Below, one piece after another: positions 33,355 through 43,367 of a DNA stretch of 64,000 bases. The DNA lies in the NCBI RefSeq assembly GCF_000003195.3, contig NC_012879.2, forward strand, positions 22,540,844 through 22,604,843, in the 5' to 3' direction. The DNA comes from Sorghum bicolor (lineage: Eukaryota; Streptophyta; Magnoliopsida; Poales; Poaceae). The position numbers and the translations under genes are program-made. The first letter of the stretch is position 1. Each line of letters opens with the position of its first letter. The notes under the pieces are model-generated. The model had not been told where the DNA came from. It worked only from the letters and a program-made list of their open reading frames with translations, and did not search any database.

Positions 33355-33554
33355 ACACCGGTGTTAAAGGGTCCTGCAACGTGGCAACCCTGGCAGGACC
33401 CTTTACCAACCGGTGTTAAAGGGGGGGCTTTAGCCCCGGTTTCCCAGATCGAGACTAAAGGGTGGGTCTTTAATCCCGGAAGGGCAGCACCGGCTCGGGA
33501 ACCGGGGCAACATGCCCTTCCCGACCGGTGCTAATGCCCCAACATGCAGCAGTG
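33355..33554. repeat. Right terminus of CACTA copy 1
   Basis: Inverted pairs ACACCGGTGTTAAAGGGTCC / GGACCCTTTACCAACCGG and further ACCGG blocks. It ends CAACATGCAGCAGTG. The matching end of copy 2 starts CACTGCCACACGTTCGG at 57428. Confidence 0.85.
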
Positions 33555-35032
33555 TGGGTAGAAGCCAGAAATCTTCCAAAGTTCATAATTAGCATGCCCG
33601 TGCGTTGCTACGGGATAGTAATTTTTTGTACTAAAAGCACATTGATCGCACAATAAGATAACAATACTATCAAGTTAAATACTGACATTAAAGTGATATT
33701 TAATCTAAAAAGCAAACTTCGTGAAATTAACACATTCACGGAGAACACGGTGTCACGGGCTCACACACTATTGTATAGACATTTTGTGATACAACTAAGA
33801 TAATGTTTATATCGACAAGAAGAAATCTCGGTTATCCACATGCTGAGAGACAGTTCATTCTAATCACTGATCATTGTTCTAAACAACTGAGATTTCAGAA
33901 GTCTTTATGTACGGATGCTTCAACTGGTCTTCTCTTCCCTTCATGCAGACCTATACCACTTCTTTCTCAAGCCTGCATTGGTAATTGAGATCATTGGTAA
34001 CAGCGACTTACCAACAGGAAATCAAAATTGCACACAAATCATATCATGTTTTATTAGAAAACCAATAGATACTGCCAGGAAATCAAAGGGGGGGGGGGTA
34101 CCCAGTGCAGAGAGCTCAATATGCTATATATAGCAATGTATTTGATTTGGTTTGTACAACAGTTTTGGAAAAAAGGGACTGTTCTATTAGAAAAAAGGAA
34201 CTGTTGTATACCTACATGAATGGCTGGTTGTAGATTTTGTATGGTCCAAAAAGTGATTCCAGTGAATTTGATTGTTAATGTGCCAATCAATTTAAGCATT
34301 TGATAAATGGAATTAAATATATTTCAAAAATTAGAACTACACTACTTTTCATGCTGCTAAAGGCTTTGTTCTAGTTCTCCTTTTTTTCAAAGAGACTATT
34401 CTAGGTCTTTGGTATAATCACATTTGCACTCAACCTGACTATACATAAAATTGGTAGGAACAAAAAAAATTGATATAGGCAGTGAATATATATAAAAAAT
34501 TTAAATTGGAGTCTTACAACTCATTCTTGACGAATAAATAGTTCCAAAAGCATTACTACCAAGATGTTGTGGTAAAACAGCACAAAGAAATCATTAGAGA
34601 AAGATTTTGCATACCTTCTTGTGTACAAAGCTGAAAGATGCTTGATTTTTAGAGTCAGTTGGGCCACTATAAACAAAATATGAACATTACTTCTGCATCT
34701 TACTATCTTTAGTAATCAAAGAAGCAAAACAAACTAAGTAAACTCAGTGAGCACATGATAAAAAAAATAGTTCAAGCAACTTTGTTCTAGGTCACTAACA
34801 CTTCTAAGATCTCAATTTGTCCTCAAAAGCTCGCAATTGATGAGGAGAGTTGTGATCAAGCGATTCCTACACAAGAATACCAAAAGTGACGCTAATGGAG
34901 GAGACCTATGGGTAGCAATGGAGCAATGCTTGCGGTTTGTAAATCCTCCAACATCTGGGCTTCTTTAGTTTGGGAAGGGCTGCCTCCATCAGCTAGCACC
35001 CGCCACACCCTCCTCCTTTTTTTCAGCTTTTT
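33555..35032. other. Intergenic DNA without a recognised gene
   Basis: AT-rich sequence. A palindrome CCCGTGCGTTGCTACGGG stands at 33597-33614 and a G9-10 run near 34088. Small open frames have no family features. Confidence 0.5.
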
Positions 35033-35117
35033 TCTACAAAATTCACGGATACGCCTCACGCAGGATTCGAACCCACGACCTTGAGCTCAAGGAGCTCCCT
35101 CCTTCACCACTACACTA
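35033..35117 (-). repeat. tRNA-derived SINE-like sequence
   Basis: The minus strand shows a pol III A-box-like TAGTGTAGTGGTGAAGG (35101-35117) and, about 30 bp on, a B-box GGGTTCGAATCC (within 35059-35074). The order and spacing fit a tRNA-like head. No complete cloverleaf or amino-acid acceptor stem is evident, so I call a SINE-like relic rather than a tRNA gene. Confidence 0.5.
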
Positions 35118-35149
35118 CACTATTAGCTGTGATTATATTACGTTTTGGT

Positions 35150-36098
35150 TCTTCATATATCATACTAAATCACATGTAAATTGATTATTTGAGCCTCTAA
35201 ACGATTTCAAATCAAAAAGTTGTCAACTACAAAGTTTCATAACTTTTTGAGATCTATAATTTTCATTTAGTAAGTTTCTCCATCCGAGGTCGTTTACAAA
35301 ATTTGAATTTCAAATTTGAGAAATTTGAACGTAGTTTTTGCATGACAACATGATTCCAAATCAAAAAGTTATCAACTACAAAGTTTCATAACTTTTCGAG
35401 ACCTACAAAGTTTATTTAGTCAATTTTTTCATCCGAGGTAATTTCAGAAAATCAAAATTTAAATTTTTTAAATAAAGATGCAGTTTTAAATAATAAGATA
35501 AACTCAAAGAAAAAATTGTCAACTGTAAAATTTCATAACTTGTCAAAATCTATAAAATTTATTTTTGTTGTTTGATTATTTGCTCATCTGACACGGTAAT
35601 TCTAATATTTTTCACAAATCTTATATATCTCTCTTGTAGTTCTAGGAACTATAAGAGAGAGATATAAAAGTGAACAAATTTATTTTCACTTTACCAAATG
35701 AAGAAATGGCCAAAATAAAGATTATAGATCTTGAGAAGTTATACAACTTCGTAGTTCAAAACTTTTTGATTTGAATTTGTTTAGGGCTTCAAATTTTGAT
35801 TTGAAATTTTCTTTACCGAGTGTTTCTTTTTTTGCACTCGGCAAAGAGGGTCTTTGCCGAGTGTCAAAAAAACACTCGGCAAAAAGGGTTCTTTGCCGAG
35901 TGTCAAAAAAACACTCGGCAAATACCTTCTTTGCCGAGTGTTTTTTTTGACACTCGACAAAGAACCCTCTTTGTCGAGTGTTTTTTTTTCCGAGCGTTTT
36001 TTCTTTAGCACTCGGCAAATAAGCTCTTTGCCGAGTGCTCGAAAAAAAACATTCGGCAAACCACTAGACACTCGGCAAAGAGCCAGATTCCGGTAGTG
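35150..36098. mobile_element. CACTA-type terminus with TTTGCCGAGTGT repeats
   Basis: The right end is CCGGTAGTG (CACTACCGG on the other strand). From 35815 inward there are more than ten copies of CTTTGCCGAGTGT or its complement ACACTCGGCAAAG in both orientations. Farther left are diverged direct repeats of a TCAACTACAAAGTTTCATAAC phrase (35225, 35370, 35518). No opposite terminus or gene is found, so it is a truncated non-autonomous copy. The left limit is approximate. Confidence 0.7.
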
Positions 36099-37122
36099 AA
36101 AGAGGTAGAAAAAATAAGACTCCAAATCTTATTTAGACTCCAAATCCACATTATTCGAGATAATAAATAACTTTAGACTCTATCATAGAGTCTGCATTGT
36201 GAGTGCTCTTAAAAACATTTCCTTCATCCAGGCTCCGAATGCAATGAAACAAATTGGTCTTGATGATAGAAACATGATGGTGGAGTCTATTATGCACTTT
36301 GGATACTTTTAAGTGTCAAAAAGTTCCAGTCCCAGAGGATGGGTCACAATGTCTGAGGCCTTTTTCTTGTTTGGAAGTATGGTACTAATTTGTTGTTAAC
36401 CTTAAACAAGTTTATATAGGCGCAAGAAAGAAAAAGGTGGATTCCTGCATGTCTAAAAATACGCAGTAGCAGGATTCTAGCTTCACTTCTCGGTAAAGAC
36501 TAAAGACTACACATGGGTTAGAGAGACAGAAGGGATGATAGCTACTGCTCAGTATCAGTATGATAGCTCTTTATTGGCTCTCGGACTAAAAGCTTTGGAT
36601 AGCAAGAATTTGTTTTCAACCTTTTGCTGCTGTTCGTGCTTGCTTTCATCGGATCCGGCATATTTATTATGCATGCCGTGCTTGTAGGTTGTCACGCAAT
36701 GCTTGGTACTACTCGTAGTAGTAGGCTCTAGCTGCTGCTAATTTGACAGAGTGACAGAGGGTAGCCCTTCCCCTTTTTTGTGCTCTCTTCTCTTTTGTTG
36801 GCTTCTTTTGCAGAGCAATACATGGACTATAATGATGTCGTGACAGCTCGGCAGACTGAAACATACGGGTTAGGTGATATATGCATGGCCAGAATTTGCC
36901 TTTTGATGCGTGATCGTGTTACCTCGATCGAATGGCACAAGCTGTAAAAAAAAAAGGTTTGAACTTCTTTGCAGGTATTTGTAATTAAGGGCATGCATCA
37001 AGCACCATGCATGGTTTCGGTTCGTAATACCAAATAAGATTAGTTACTCTCGTGAGACGTTGCATGTACTTGCAGTGTTTGACTGTTTGTGTGAGGATGG
37101 TCATACCAAATAAGATCAACTA
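36099..37122. other. Intergenic DNA, no gene seen
   Basis: No ORF or repeat family recognised. A short local duplication, ATACCAAATAAGAT, occurs near 37027 and 37103 beside the MITE. Confidence 0.5.
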
Positions 37123-37363
37123 GGCCTGGTTTTGTTCTAAAAAACTTTTACAAAATTTTTCAGATTTCTAGTTACATTGAATGTCACGGCACATATATTA
37201 AGCATTAAATATAGATAAAAAAATAACTAATTACGCAGTTTATCTGTAATTTGTAAGATAAATCTTTTGAGCCTAGTTAGTCCATGATTGGACAATATTT
37301 GTCAAATACAAACGATAGTATTACAGTGTCAATTTTGAAAAAAAAATAGAACTAAACAAGGCC
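37123..37363. mobile_element. MITE with GGCCTTGTTTAGTT-type ends
   Basis: 241 bp. Left end GGCCTGGTTTTGTTCT; right end, read in reverse, GGCCTTGTTTAGTTCT, a 14 of 16 match. The interior is AT-rich without an ORF. I cannot fix a target duplication, so the superfamily is open. Confidence 0.75.
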
Positions 37364-37797
37364 CATCGTGACTCACGATGTGCAGTAACCGTGCACGTGT
37401 CTCCGAGGCTCTTGTCATTTGCTTTCAAAAATAGTTAGTCTTGCTTGACGGCCAGAACATTACATCTACATGCATGTTTAGGGCTAACTGAGCACACATC
37501 TCATCTGTTCTGTGCCTAGCTAGTTTCAACGACGTACCAATGGTATTTGCAGCATTGATGCTACAGTCGCAACAAATAAAGGGCATCTTTTCCTTCCACC
37601 TAAGATTGTCTTTGTGTCTTGACCATGTACTGTGCAGTGTTATGACTTGGATGCAACGGAGCTGTGGCTCTTTTCTTAATAACAATAAAGGTTCTCTAGA
37701 TGCTTCTAGATTTAGTTTCACTGACCTAGTCTGTCTCCCTACGACGACGACGACACACATACGTGCAGTAATATTTAATTTCCTGCGTGTCTATGTG
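37364..37797. other. Intergenic DNA, no gene seen
   Basis: Weak open frames on both strands overlap each other and show no family features. A short ACGACGACG run lies near 37742. Confidence 0.45.
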
Positions 37798-37882
37798 TAC
37801 TCCCTCCGTACCTTAATTACTTGACATTTTAGACAACTCTTCAGTTTTTGCAAAGGCTGACGTTCTGGACACGGAGGATTAA

Positions 37883-38772
37883 GGGTGCCTTTGGTTGAGC
37901 TGTGGCTTTTGGAAAAGCTGCTGTGGGCTGCTGGCTTTGGGAAAAGCTGCTTTTTAATGAAGTTTGAAAGCCCGTTTGGTTAGACACGTGCGGCTTTTGG
38001 AAACGCTTCACTCCCTTACAAGCGGACCCCACGTGTCATAGATAGAAACTGCCTCTTCATCCTCTCGACAAGAGGGCACACCGCTGCCCTGGCCGCGCAG
38101 GGGAGGGGAGGGAGGTCGGGGTGCCAGTTGCTCGTGCCGGAGGGAGGAAGGTCGGGGCGCGCCGGAGGGAGGGAAGTCGAGGCGTGTCGGAGGAGAGGAG
38201 TGGGGTGGGTAGCCGCCGGATGCCCGAGCCCATGAGGCCATGTGGCGGAGTAGCCTCCGCCCGCGCCCGCACCGGAGGGAGGGAGGTCCGGGCGCTCCTG
38301 GAGATGCACAATGAGCCGCTCCGGCCCACGTTCGCCGTGTGGCTCGCATCCCGCGAGGCCGCAATGCGCTGGAGGGAGGGAGGTCACGGAGCGGCACACG
38401 CCGGAGGGAGGAGAATAGAGGACCGGGGCGGAGCAGAGCACGTCGGAGGGAGGGATGGAGGCCGGGGAAGGAGGGGACCGGGGCAGAGCAGTGCACGCTG
38501 GAGGGAGGGAGGCCACTCGCGGGCAGCGCCGATGGGAGGACTCGTGGAGGAAGATGAGAGAAAGAAAGATCGAAACGGCACATGTGTAACCAGTGGCAGG
38601 TGGGTAATTTTTGTGACCAAAAGCAGATGAAAGTAGGGGTGAAGGTGCTGTGAAATTTGTACTACGCAAAAGCTGCTTTTGGCTTTGGCTTTAGATGAAA
38701 GCTAACCCCTTTGGTTGGCTTTTGGCTTTTGAGGGGCAAAAGCCACAACCAAAAGCCCAACCAAAGGGACCC
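37883..38772. mobile_element. PIF/Harbinger-like non-autonomous element inside the Stowaway
   Basis: The ends GGGTGCCTTTGGTTG and CAACCAAAGGGACCC are inverted repeats (14 of 15), flanked by TAA on both sides (37880-37882 and 38773-38775). Subterminal AAGCTGCTTTTGG-type sequence is also inverted (AAAAGCTGCT near 37914 and AAGCTGCTTTTGG near 38671). The GC-rich centre carries a minisatellite. No transposase is seen. Confidence 0.72.
38040..38520. repeat. GC-rich GGAGGGAGGGAGGTC minisatellite-like region
   Basis: At least eight irregularly spaced copies of CGGAGGGAGGGAGGTC variants (38110, 38147, 38163, 38273, 38374, 38403, 38446, 38502). They open long frames on both strands with repeated Pro/Arg text, which I treat as non-coding. 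Confidence 0.65.
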
Positions 38773-39008
38773 TAAACTTGACGCGATTGCCCCTGGTGAA
38801 TCCGTCCGTGCTGTGCCCGTCTCTTCGGGTGCCGCTGCATTCAAGGCAGCCTGCCCTCCTCAGCCCGTGCGCTGCCAGGTGTAGTACTAAAGTTGTAGCC
38901 AGTTGCGACGCATCAGCTGGATTGGATGAGTGGCAGGACTGGCGAGCGTCGTCCCCACTCAGTTGTATTGAAACTGCATGCTCCAAAAAAATACTACCAA
39001 CTAGTAGA

Positions 39009-39061
39009 AGTCGAACCGAGACCACCAGACTCAGACCGCAGAGGTCTCACCAATCGAGCTA
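39009..39061 (-). repeat. tRNA-like (pol III box) sequence
   Basis: The minus strand has TAGCTCGATTGGTGAG (39046-39061), close to a tRNA A box, and GGTTCGACTT (39009-39017 region) as a B box about 30 bp downstream. Acceptor-stem pairing is not evident, so this is a SINE head or tRNA relic. It lies within the Stowaway boundaries. Confidence 0.45.
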
Positions 39062-39197
39062 CACTAAGTTATTGTAGAGAAAACACCCGCAGCGCTATTT
39101 AATAGGGGTAAAGCAGGAAAACTAACCTCTAATTAATTACTCCTTGATTACCACAATCATGTCCTAAACGTCAGCTAATTCGGGTATGGAGGGAGTA

Positions 39198-40169
39198 TTT
39201 CACACTTGTATTCATGATGGTGTAATAATAATTATTGATTGGACAATATATGCAGGCTCGTTTGGTGGCTAAATATTAAATCCCCCAGCGTCTAATCATG
39301 ATTACCCCTCTTTAATCCCCGTTTCAATGATTTAGAGATATCCCTCGCGGCTTAGAAAATATTGTACATGAGCTTTCTGCATGCTTTATTTTCTTATAAT
39401 ATTATCAGCATATCTAAATCATTGATGTGATCTTCCACGTCCACGTCCATATACAACACATAGAAAATCAATCCACTAAGGAACTCAATTGGCAACACGG
39501 TATTGTCGACATCTTGCTTATGTAGCTAAAGCCAATTTCATCGCGACGATGACACTATAATTCATATGCATGCCTTTCCACACATCAGCTCTGGCCATAT
39601 ATGTTTTTCTTAACAAATGAACAATCTTTATTTCTGCCTCTACAAAAGTTCTACACTCAACAACCACCCTGTGTCTATTATGTGTGTGTATATATAGGAG
39701 TATATATATATATGTCGCTGATCAAGTGACAAATTTTTTACACGAATTCACTGTGGGCGTGCATATATATGAAGGAAAGAATGCCTGCAAACTGAGGCTA
39801 GGTAGCTCCAGAACGTTGCAGGAGGCAAACGTACTCTATTGATGGTCAGTTGGAAACGCATCATCATGGCATGGCATGGCATGCACAGCACAGCAACTGC
39901 AAAACATCCCCGTGCATGTCAGTGTCGCGCGCTCGTCATGCGGCCGGCGTTGCGTTGCGCCTCTCAATGCCCTGTCTCACACTGTCGCCTTCCTTCCTCT
40001 CCTCGTCGCCATGAAAGCGAAAGCAAAACAGTTAAATTCTCACACTGTCGCCTTCCTTCCTCTCTTTGTTTTCTTTCACATCATCCCTTTGTTGCCAGTT
40101 TGGTGGGTGTAGGTCCGCCTGCTCTGCCAACCCATCCGGCGGTCCGCGTCCGCTCCAGCAATCCACCCC

Positions 40170-40210
<41 letters not shown>

Positions 40211-40465
40211 GCATCAGCAAACAGCATTTCAGCACGGCGTCGGCGTGTGGTCCGTCTTATGCAGGTTTCTACGGCGGTAGCTGCGCACACCAGCCTGCGC
40301 AAAGCATGCGGCCGCCCTTGCTGCCTGCGCCGCTGCACGTCTAAAGTTAACTGCATACTAAAGCTGCCTGTCTCTCTCTCTCCACTGTCACCCTGACACA
40401 ACAAGCTTCCTTTGCTTCTTGCCTTCTTCATATATTACTTGCCAGCGGTCTGCTATCTTACGCGC
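39198..40465 (+). promoter_or_regulatory. Upstream region of the MIZ1-like gene
   Basis: Holds a perfect 27-bp direct repeat beginning TCTCACACTGTCGCC at 39975-40001 and 40038-40064, and a (CT)n tract at 40172-40208. Pyrimidine tracts of this sort are common in plant core promoters and 5' leaders. The exact transcription start is not determined. No other gene is seen. Confidence 0.45.
40172..40208 (+). repeat. (CT)n microsatellite in the probable 5' leader
   Basis: Eighteen CT units, about 260 bp before the start codon. Confidence 0.9.
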
Positions 40466-41585
40466 ATGTACGAGAAGCGGGCTGATCAGGTCGCCATGGC
40501 AAGAGCTTTCCACGCCGCGTCACCGGCTACCGTCCCTGACTCGCCGTCGCCGCTCCCGTCAAAGAACGCCGGCGGCGGCCTCGCCAACTTCCAATGGCTG
40601 CTCAGGAAGCGCGCCAACAAGGTGCAGCAGGGCCGGCCCGTCGCCGTCGACCAAGTGGCCGACGACGGCTGTGACGACGACGAGTGCGCCTCCATGTTCG
40701 CCGGCGCCACGCCCTACATCGGCCCGATCGCTGGCGCTGGTCCTGTTACTCCAGACGACGCGCCAGCAGGCAGGAAGCGCCGCAGCGAGGCGCTGTCGCG
40801 GCTCCGGTCGGCGATCCTGGCGGTGCTAGCGCGAGCGCGGCGCGGGCGTGGGAGACGGCCGCTGGGGTCCTGCGACACCGTCACGGGCACCATCTTCGGC
40901 CGTCGCCGCGGCCGCGTGCACCTCGCGCTGCAGACTGACCCGCGCGCACCGCCCGCTCTCATGGTTGAGCTCGCCGCCTACTCCACCGGCGCGCTCGTCA
41001 GGGAGATGGCCTCGGGACTCGTCCGCCTTGCTCTCGAGTGCGAGAAGGAGAAGGCACCCGCACCGCCTCTGCAAACAGGTGACCCATCATCCATCGATGT
41101 CCATGCTAACTTGGCGGTGTTTCCACTTCCACATGCCATTAATTATATATGTACACTCTGTTGCTTTCACCATCATCCACTCATGGTCCATGTATGGCGA
41201 TGGCGATCGGCGACCGCCTTCCATTTCAGGTGACCGTCATCACCAGAGACGGCCACGGCAGCAGGCGGCGGCACTGGTGGAGGAGGCTACCTGGCGCGCG
41301 TATTGCAACGGCCGCAAGTGCGGCTACGCGGTGCGCCGGGACTGCGGCGCGGACGAGTGGCGGGTGCTGCGTGCCGTGGAGCCCGTCTCAGTTGGCGCCG
41401 GCGTGCTCCCCGACGGCAACAACATGAGCACGGAAGCCACCGCCGCCGCCGGCGAGGGCGACCTCATGTACATGAGGGCCAAGTTCGAGCGGGTGGTGGG
41501 GTCCAGGGACTCGGAGGCATTCTACATGGTAAACCCCGACGGCGGTGGCGGGCCCGAGCTCAGCATCTACCTTCTCAGGGTCTAG
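40466..41585 (+). CDS. MIZU-KUSSEI1-like protein (DUF617), two exons
   Basis: Exons 40466-41078 and 41230-41585 give 322 residues. The family (PF04759, DUF617) includes Arabidopsis MIZ1, needed for root hydrotropism and reported at the ER. The N-terminus (residues 1-130) is Ala/Pro/Ser-rich with FQWLLRKRANKV. The domain begins near residue 134 with GSCDTVTGTIFGRRRGRVHL, then VELAAYSTGALVREMASG, and after the intron WRAYCNGRKCGYAVRR (226-241), LMYMRAKFERVVGSRDSEAF, YMVNPDG and SIYLLRV at the end. The start may instead be the in-frame ATG at 40496, which has the stronger GCCATGG context. Without splicing the frame stops at 41231-41233. Family members are mostly intronless, so the 151-bp intron is notable. 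It is the only convincing host gene in the window and is GC-rich, as grass genes often are. Confidence 0.87.
41079..41229 (+). other. Intron of the MIZ1-like gene
   Basis: GTGACC...TTTCAG, 151 bp, phase 1. The 9-bp sequence CAGGTGACC occurs at both exon-intron borders (41076-41084 and 41227-41235). Confidence 0.7.
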
Positions 41586-41870
41586 ATGATATGCTGTTTG
41601 TTTGCATGCATGCTTTTGCTTTTTGTTATGGTGAACATGGGCTTATGCGTGTGTTTTCGCTACATTGTGCATCCAGGCCATTTTGATAGCCTACTTGTGA
41701 ACTTGTCTCAGTTCTCTACAAACACTGATCACGTACTAGTCACGTACCCCGTACTAGTTTAGTCTCTCCTCTCTCCCTTTCCATTTTTCTTCTCACTTTA
41801 GTTTATTCTAGATTAATGTAGGTATTTCCATAAATTGTATGTTGTTGTGTATTTATGTGTATTTCCATGA
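41586..41870 (+). other. 3' flank of the MIZ1-like gene
   Basis: AT-rich 3' untranslated and downstream sequence. No classical AATAAA is seen. No gene. Confidence 0.4.
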
Positions 41871-41871
41871 C

Positions 41872-42190
41872 ACTTCGTCAACATGGTTTCTATCCGTACC
41901 CTTCCAGAGGACCACGCCTCAAGTACGCGGTCAAGTACCGCAACCGTCCAAACTGAGGTTTTACACCCCGAGGATGACGATTACGACCTAGATTTCCCTT
42001 GGTATATATCCTCCGGGCTTGCCTCACTTCCCGGTTGTTCTGCCACGACGGGGCAACCTTGTTCTCAAGGTCAGCAATGATGAATCAGCGGCTGATGGCA
42101 AGATCGACGACCAAAGGCTACAACACGAGCAGTGTAATGCCGATCGTGCTCAGCGTCTTGTGCACGAAGAAGAAGAACGCCAAAGGGTAC
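41872..42190 (+). pseudogene. Fragment of a Tat-type gag
   Basis: FVNMVSIRTLPEDHASSTRS followed by PEDDDYDLDFP corresponds to YVNMVTIQELRDGQASSTNS and SEDEDYDLDLP of the Tat gag at about 4169-4300. Downstream text (NADRA, then RRRADEER-type residues) continues the match with frame changes to about 42190. It is diverged and has no LTR or pol attached. Confidence 0.7.
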
Positions 42191-42199
42191 GTATTTTTA

Positions 42200-42470
42200 C
42201 CGACGGTGTTAGAACCATCTTCACAGGCGGCCAAACCCACCGCCTGTACCAGGGGTCAGTACAAAATGGACCACAGTACAGGCGGCATATAGTGTGAGCC
42301 GCCTGTGAAAATTAGGTTTTCATAGGCGGCTCACCTACTCAGCCACCTGTGTAAATGTATTTTTACACAAGCGGCTGACTAGGTGAGCCGCATGTAAAAA
42401 CCTAATTTTTACAGACGGCTCACACTCCACCGCCCGTGTAAATAATTTTTTATATATATTTCAAATTTTA
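42200..42470. repeat. Inverted subterminal-type repeats, probable CACTA remnant
   Basis: At least five blocks of CAGGCGGCTCAC or its complement GTGAGCCGCCTG in alternating orientation with AATTTTTACA-type linkers. With the Ulp1-like coding scrap at 42959-43240 this suggests a further CACTA element. Termini are not found. Confidence 0.5.
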
Positions 42471-42520
42471 ATTTTTCCCACCACACTATAGTGCTAATTA
42501 ACTTCATACACATACATCAC

Positions 42521-42540
42521 ACACACACACACACACACAC
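42521..42540. repeat. (CA)n microsatellite at an assembly gap
   Basis: CA repeat running into the N block. Confidence 0.9.
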
Positions 42541-42640
42541 NNNNNNNNNNNNNNNNNNNNNNNNNNNNNNNNNNNNNNNNNNNNNNNNNNNNNNNNNNNN
42601 NNNNNNNNNNNNNNNNNNNNNNNNNNNNNNNNNNNNNNNN
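42541..42640. other. Assembly gap of 100 N
   Basis: Exactly 100 N between (CA)n and a T run. Confidence 0.98.
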
Positions 42641-42646
42641 GCATGC

Positions 42647-42833
<187 letters not shown>

Positions 42834-42958
42834 ATGAGCCATAAAATTACATGATACATACATCACATATATATTATAGAATTATAAACATGAAATCAAA
42901 CATCAACCATAAAATTACATATATACACTTCAACGTTATCCGCACAACCATACAGTGT

Positions 42959-43240
42959 TTACATGTCATTTCGCTTCAGATTTAGACGTGTTATGTCTGT
43001 CAGCACTCTAAATTTGTCACTTGCTAAATCGCCCTCATGATCAAAACATGCTCCTTCACTAGGAATTATTTCTCTCATAATAAAACCGCACAAGTCTACT
43101 ACTATATTTTCCAGAGTCTTCGGTGTAAAGGGCACATCCTTTCCTGGTTTTGTCTGTGACATATCGTCCCCACTGCCTTATAAACTCACAGACGTTGTAC
43201 CCACAATAGACCGATCCAGGTGGTTGCTTGTGGCACTATA
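42959..43240 (-). pseudogene. C-terminal fragment of another CACTA-type Ulp1-like protease
   Basis: Minus strand from 43240: [20 protein letters not shown] holds the catalytic-Cys motif of the C48 family and parallels NNLCAYYVCKF of the CACTA gene at 29028-33063. After a frameshift near 43165 the frame 43162-42959 continues with [20 protein letters not shown] to a natural-looking stop. His and Asp regions are not found in the remaining sequence. Confidence 0.55.
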
Positions 43241-43367
43241 TAATGAGCAACAAATTATTCTAAAATTTTCATGCCTTATGTATTATTTATATGATGATAT
43301 GTGTTCAAACAACTTGATGTTGTATCGTCAATGAGACCCTAGGATCTGAATGTGCGACGTCGACCGG

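Larger units (their letters stand above)
26277..33554 (+). mobile_element. CACTA (En/Spm) transposon, copy 1, left end missing
   Basis: The right terminus ends GCAGCAGTG, i.e. CACTGCTGC on the other strand, a CACTA-type inverted end, followed by TGG. Hairpin-forming subterminal repeats occupy 33355-33540. The left part (26277-27530) matches internal sequence at 61200-62800 of copy 2 in reverse. The left terminus and about 1 kb are therefore gone. The gene for a TnpA/Ulp1-type protein runs on the plus strand. No TnpD (Transposase_21) region is seen. Confidence 0.85.
37800..39195. mobile_element. Stowaway-type MITE carrying a nested insertion
   Basis: The ends CTCCCTCCGTACC and GGTATGGAGGGAG are inverted repeats with one mismatch, and the flanks are TA on both sides (37798-37799 and 39196-39197), as expected for Tc1/mariner-type Stowaway elements. 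Removing the 890-bp inner element and one TAA leaves about 500 bp, long for the class. Confidence 0.75.

Noticed and set aside
38008..38669. Overlapping 170-217-residue open frames on both strands
   Set aside because: They arise from a GC-rich GGAGGGAGG minisatellite inside a transposable element. The residues are repeated Pro/Arg/Ser text and the opposite strand is equally open.
39009..39061. Functional tRNA gene
   Set aside because: Pol III boxes are present but acceptor and anticodon stems do not form convincingly.
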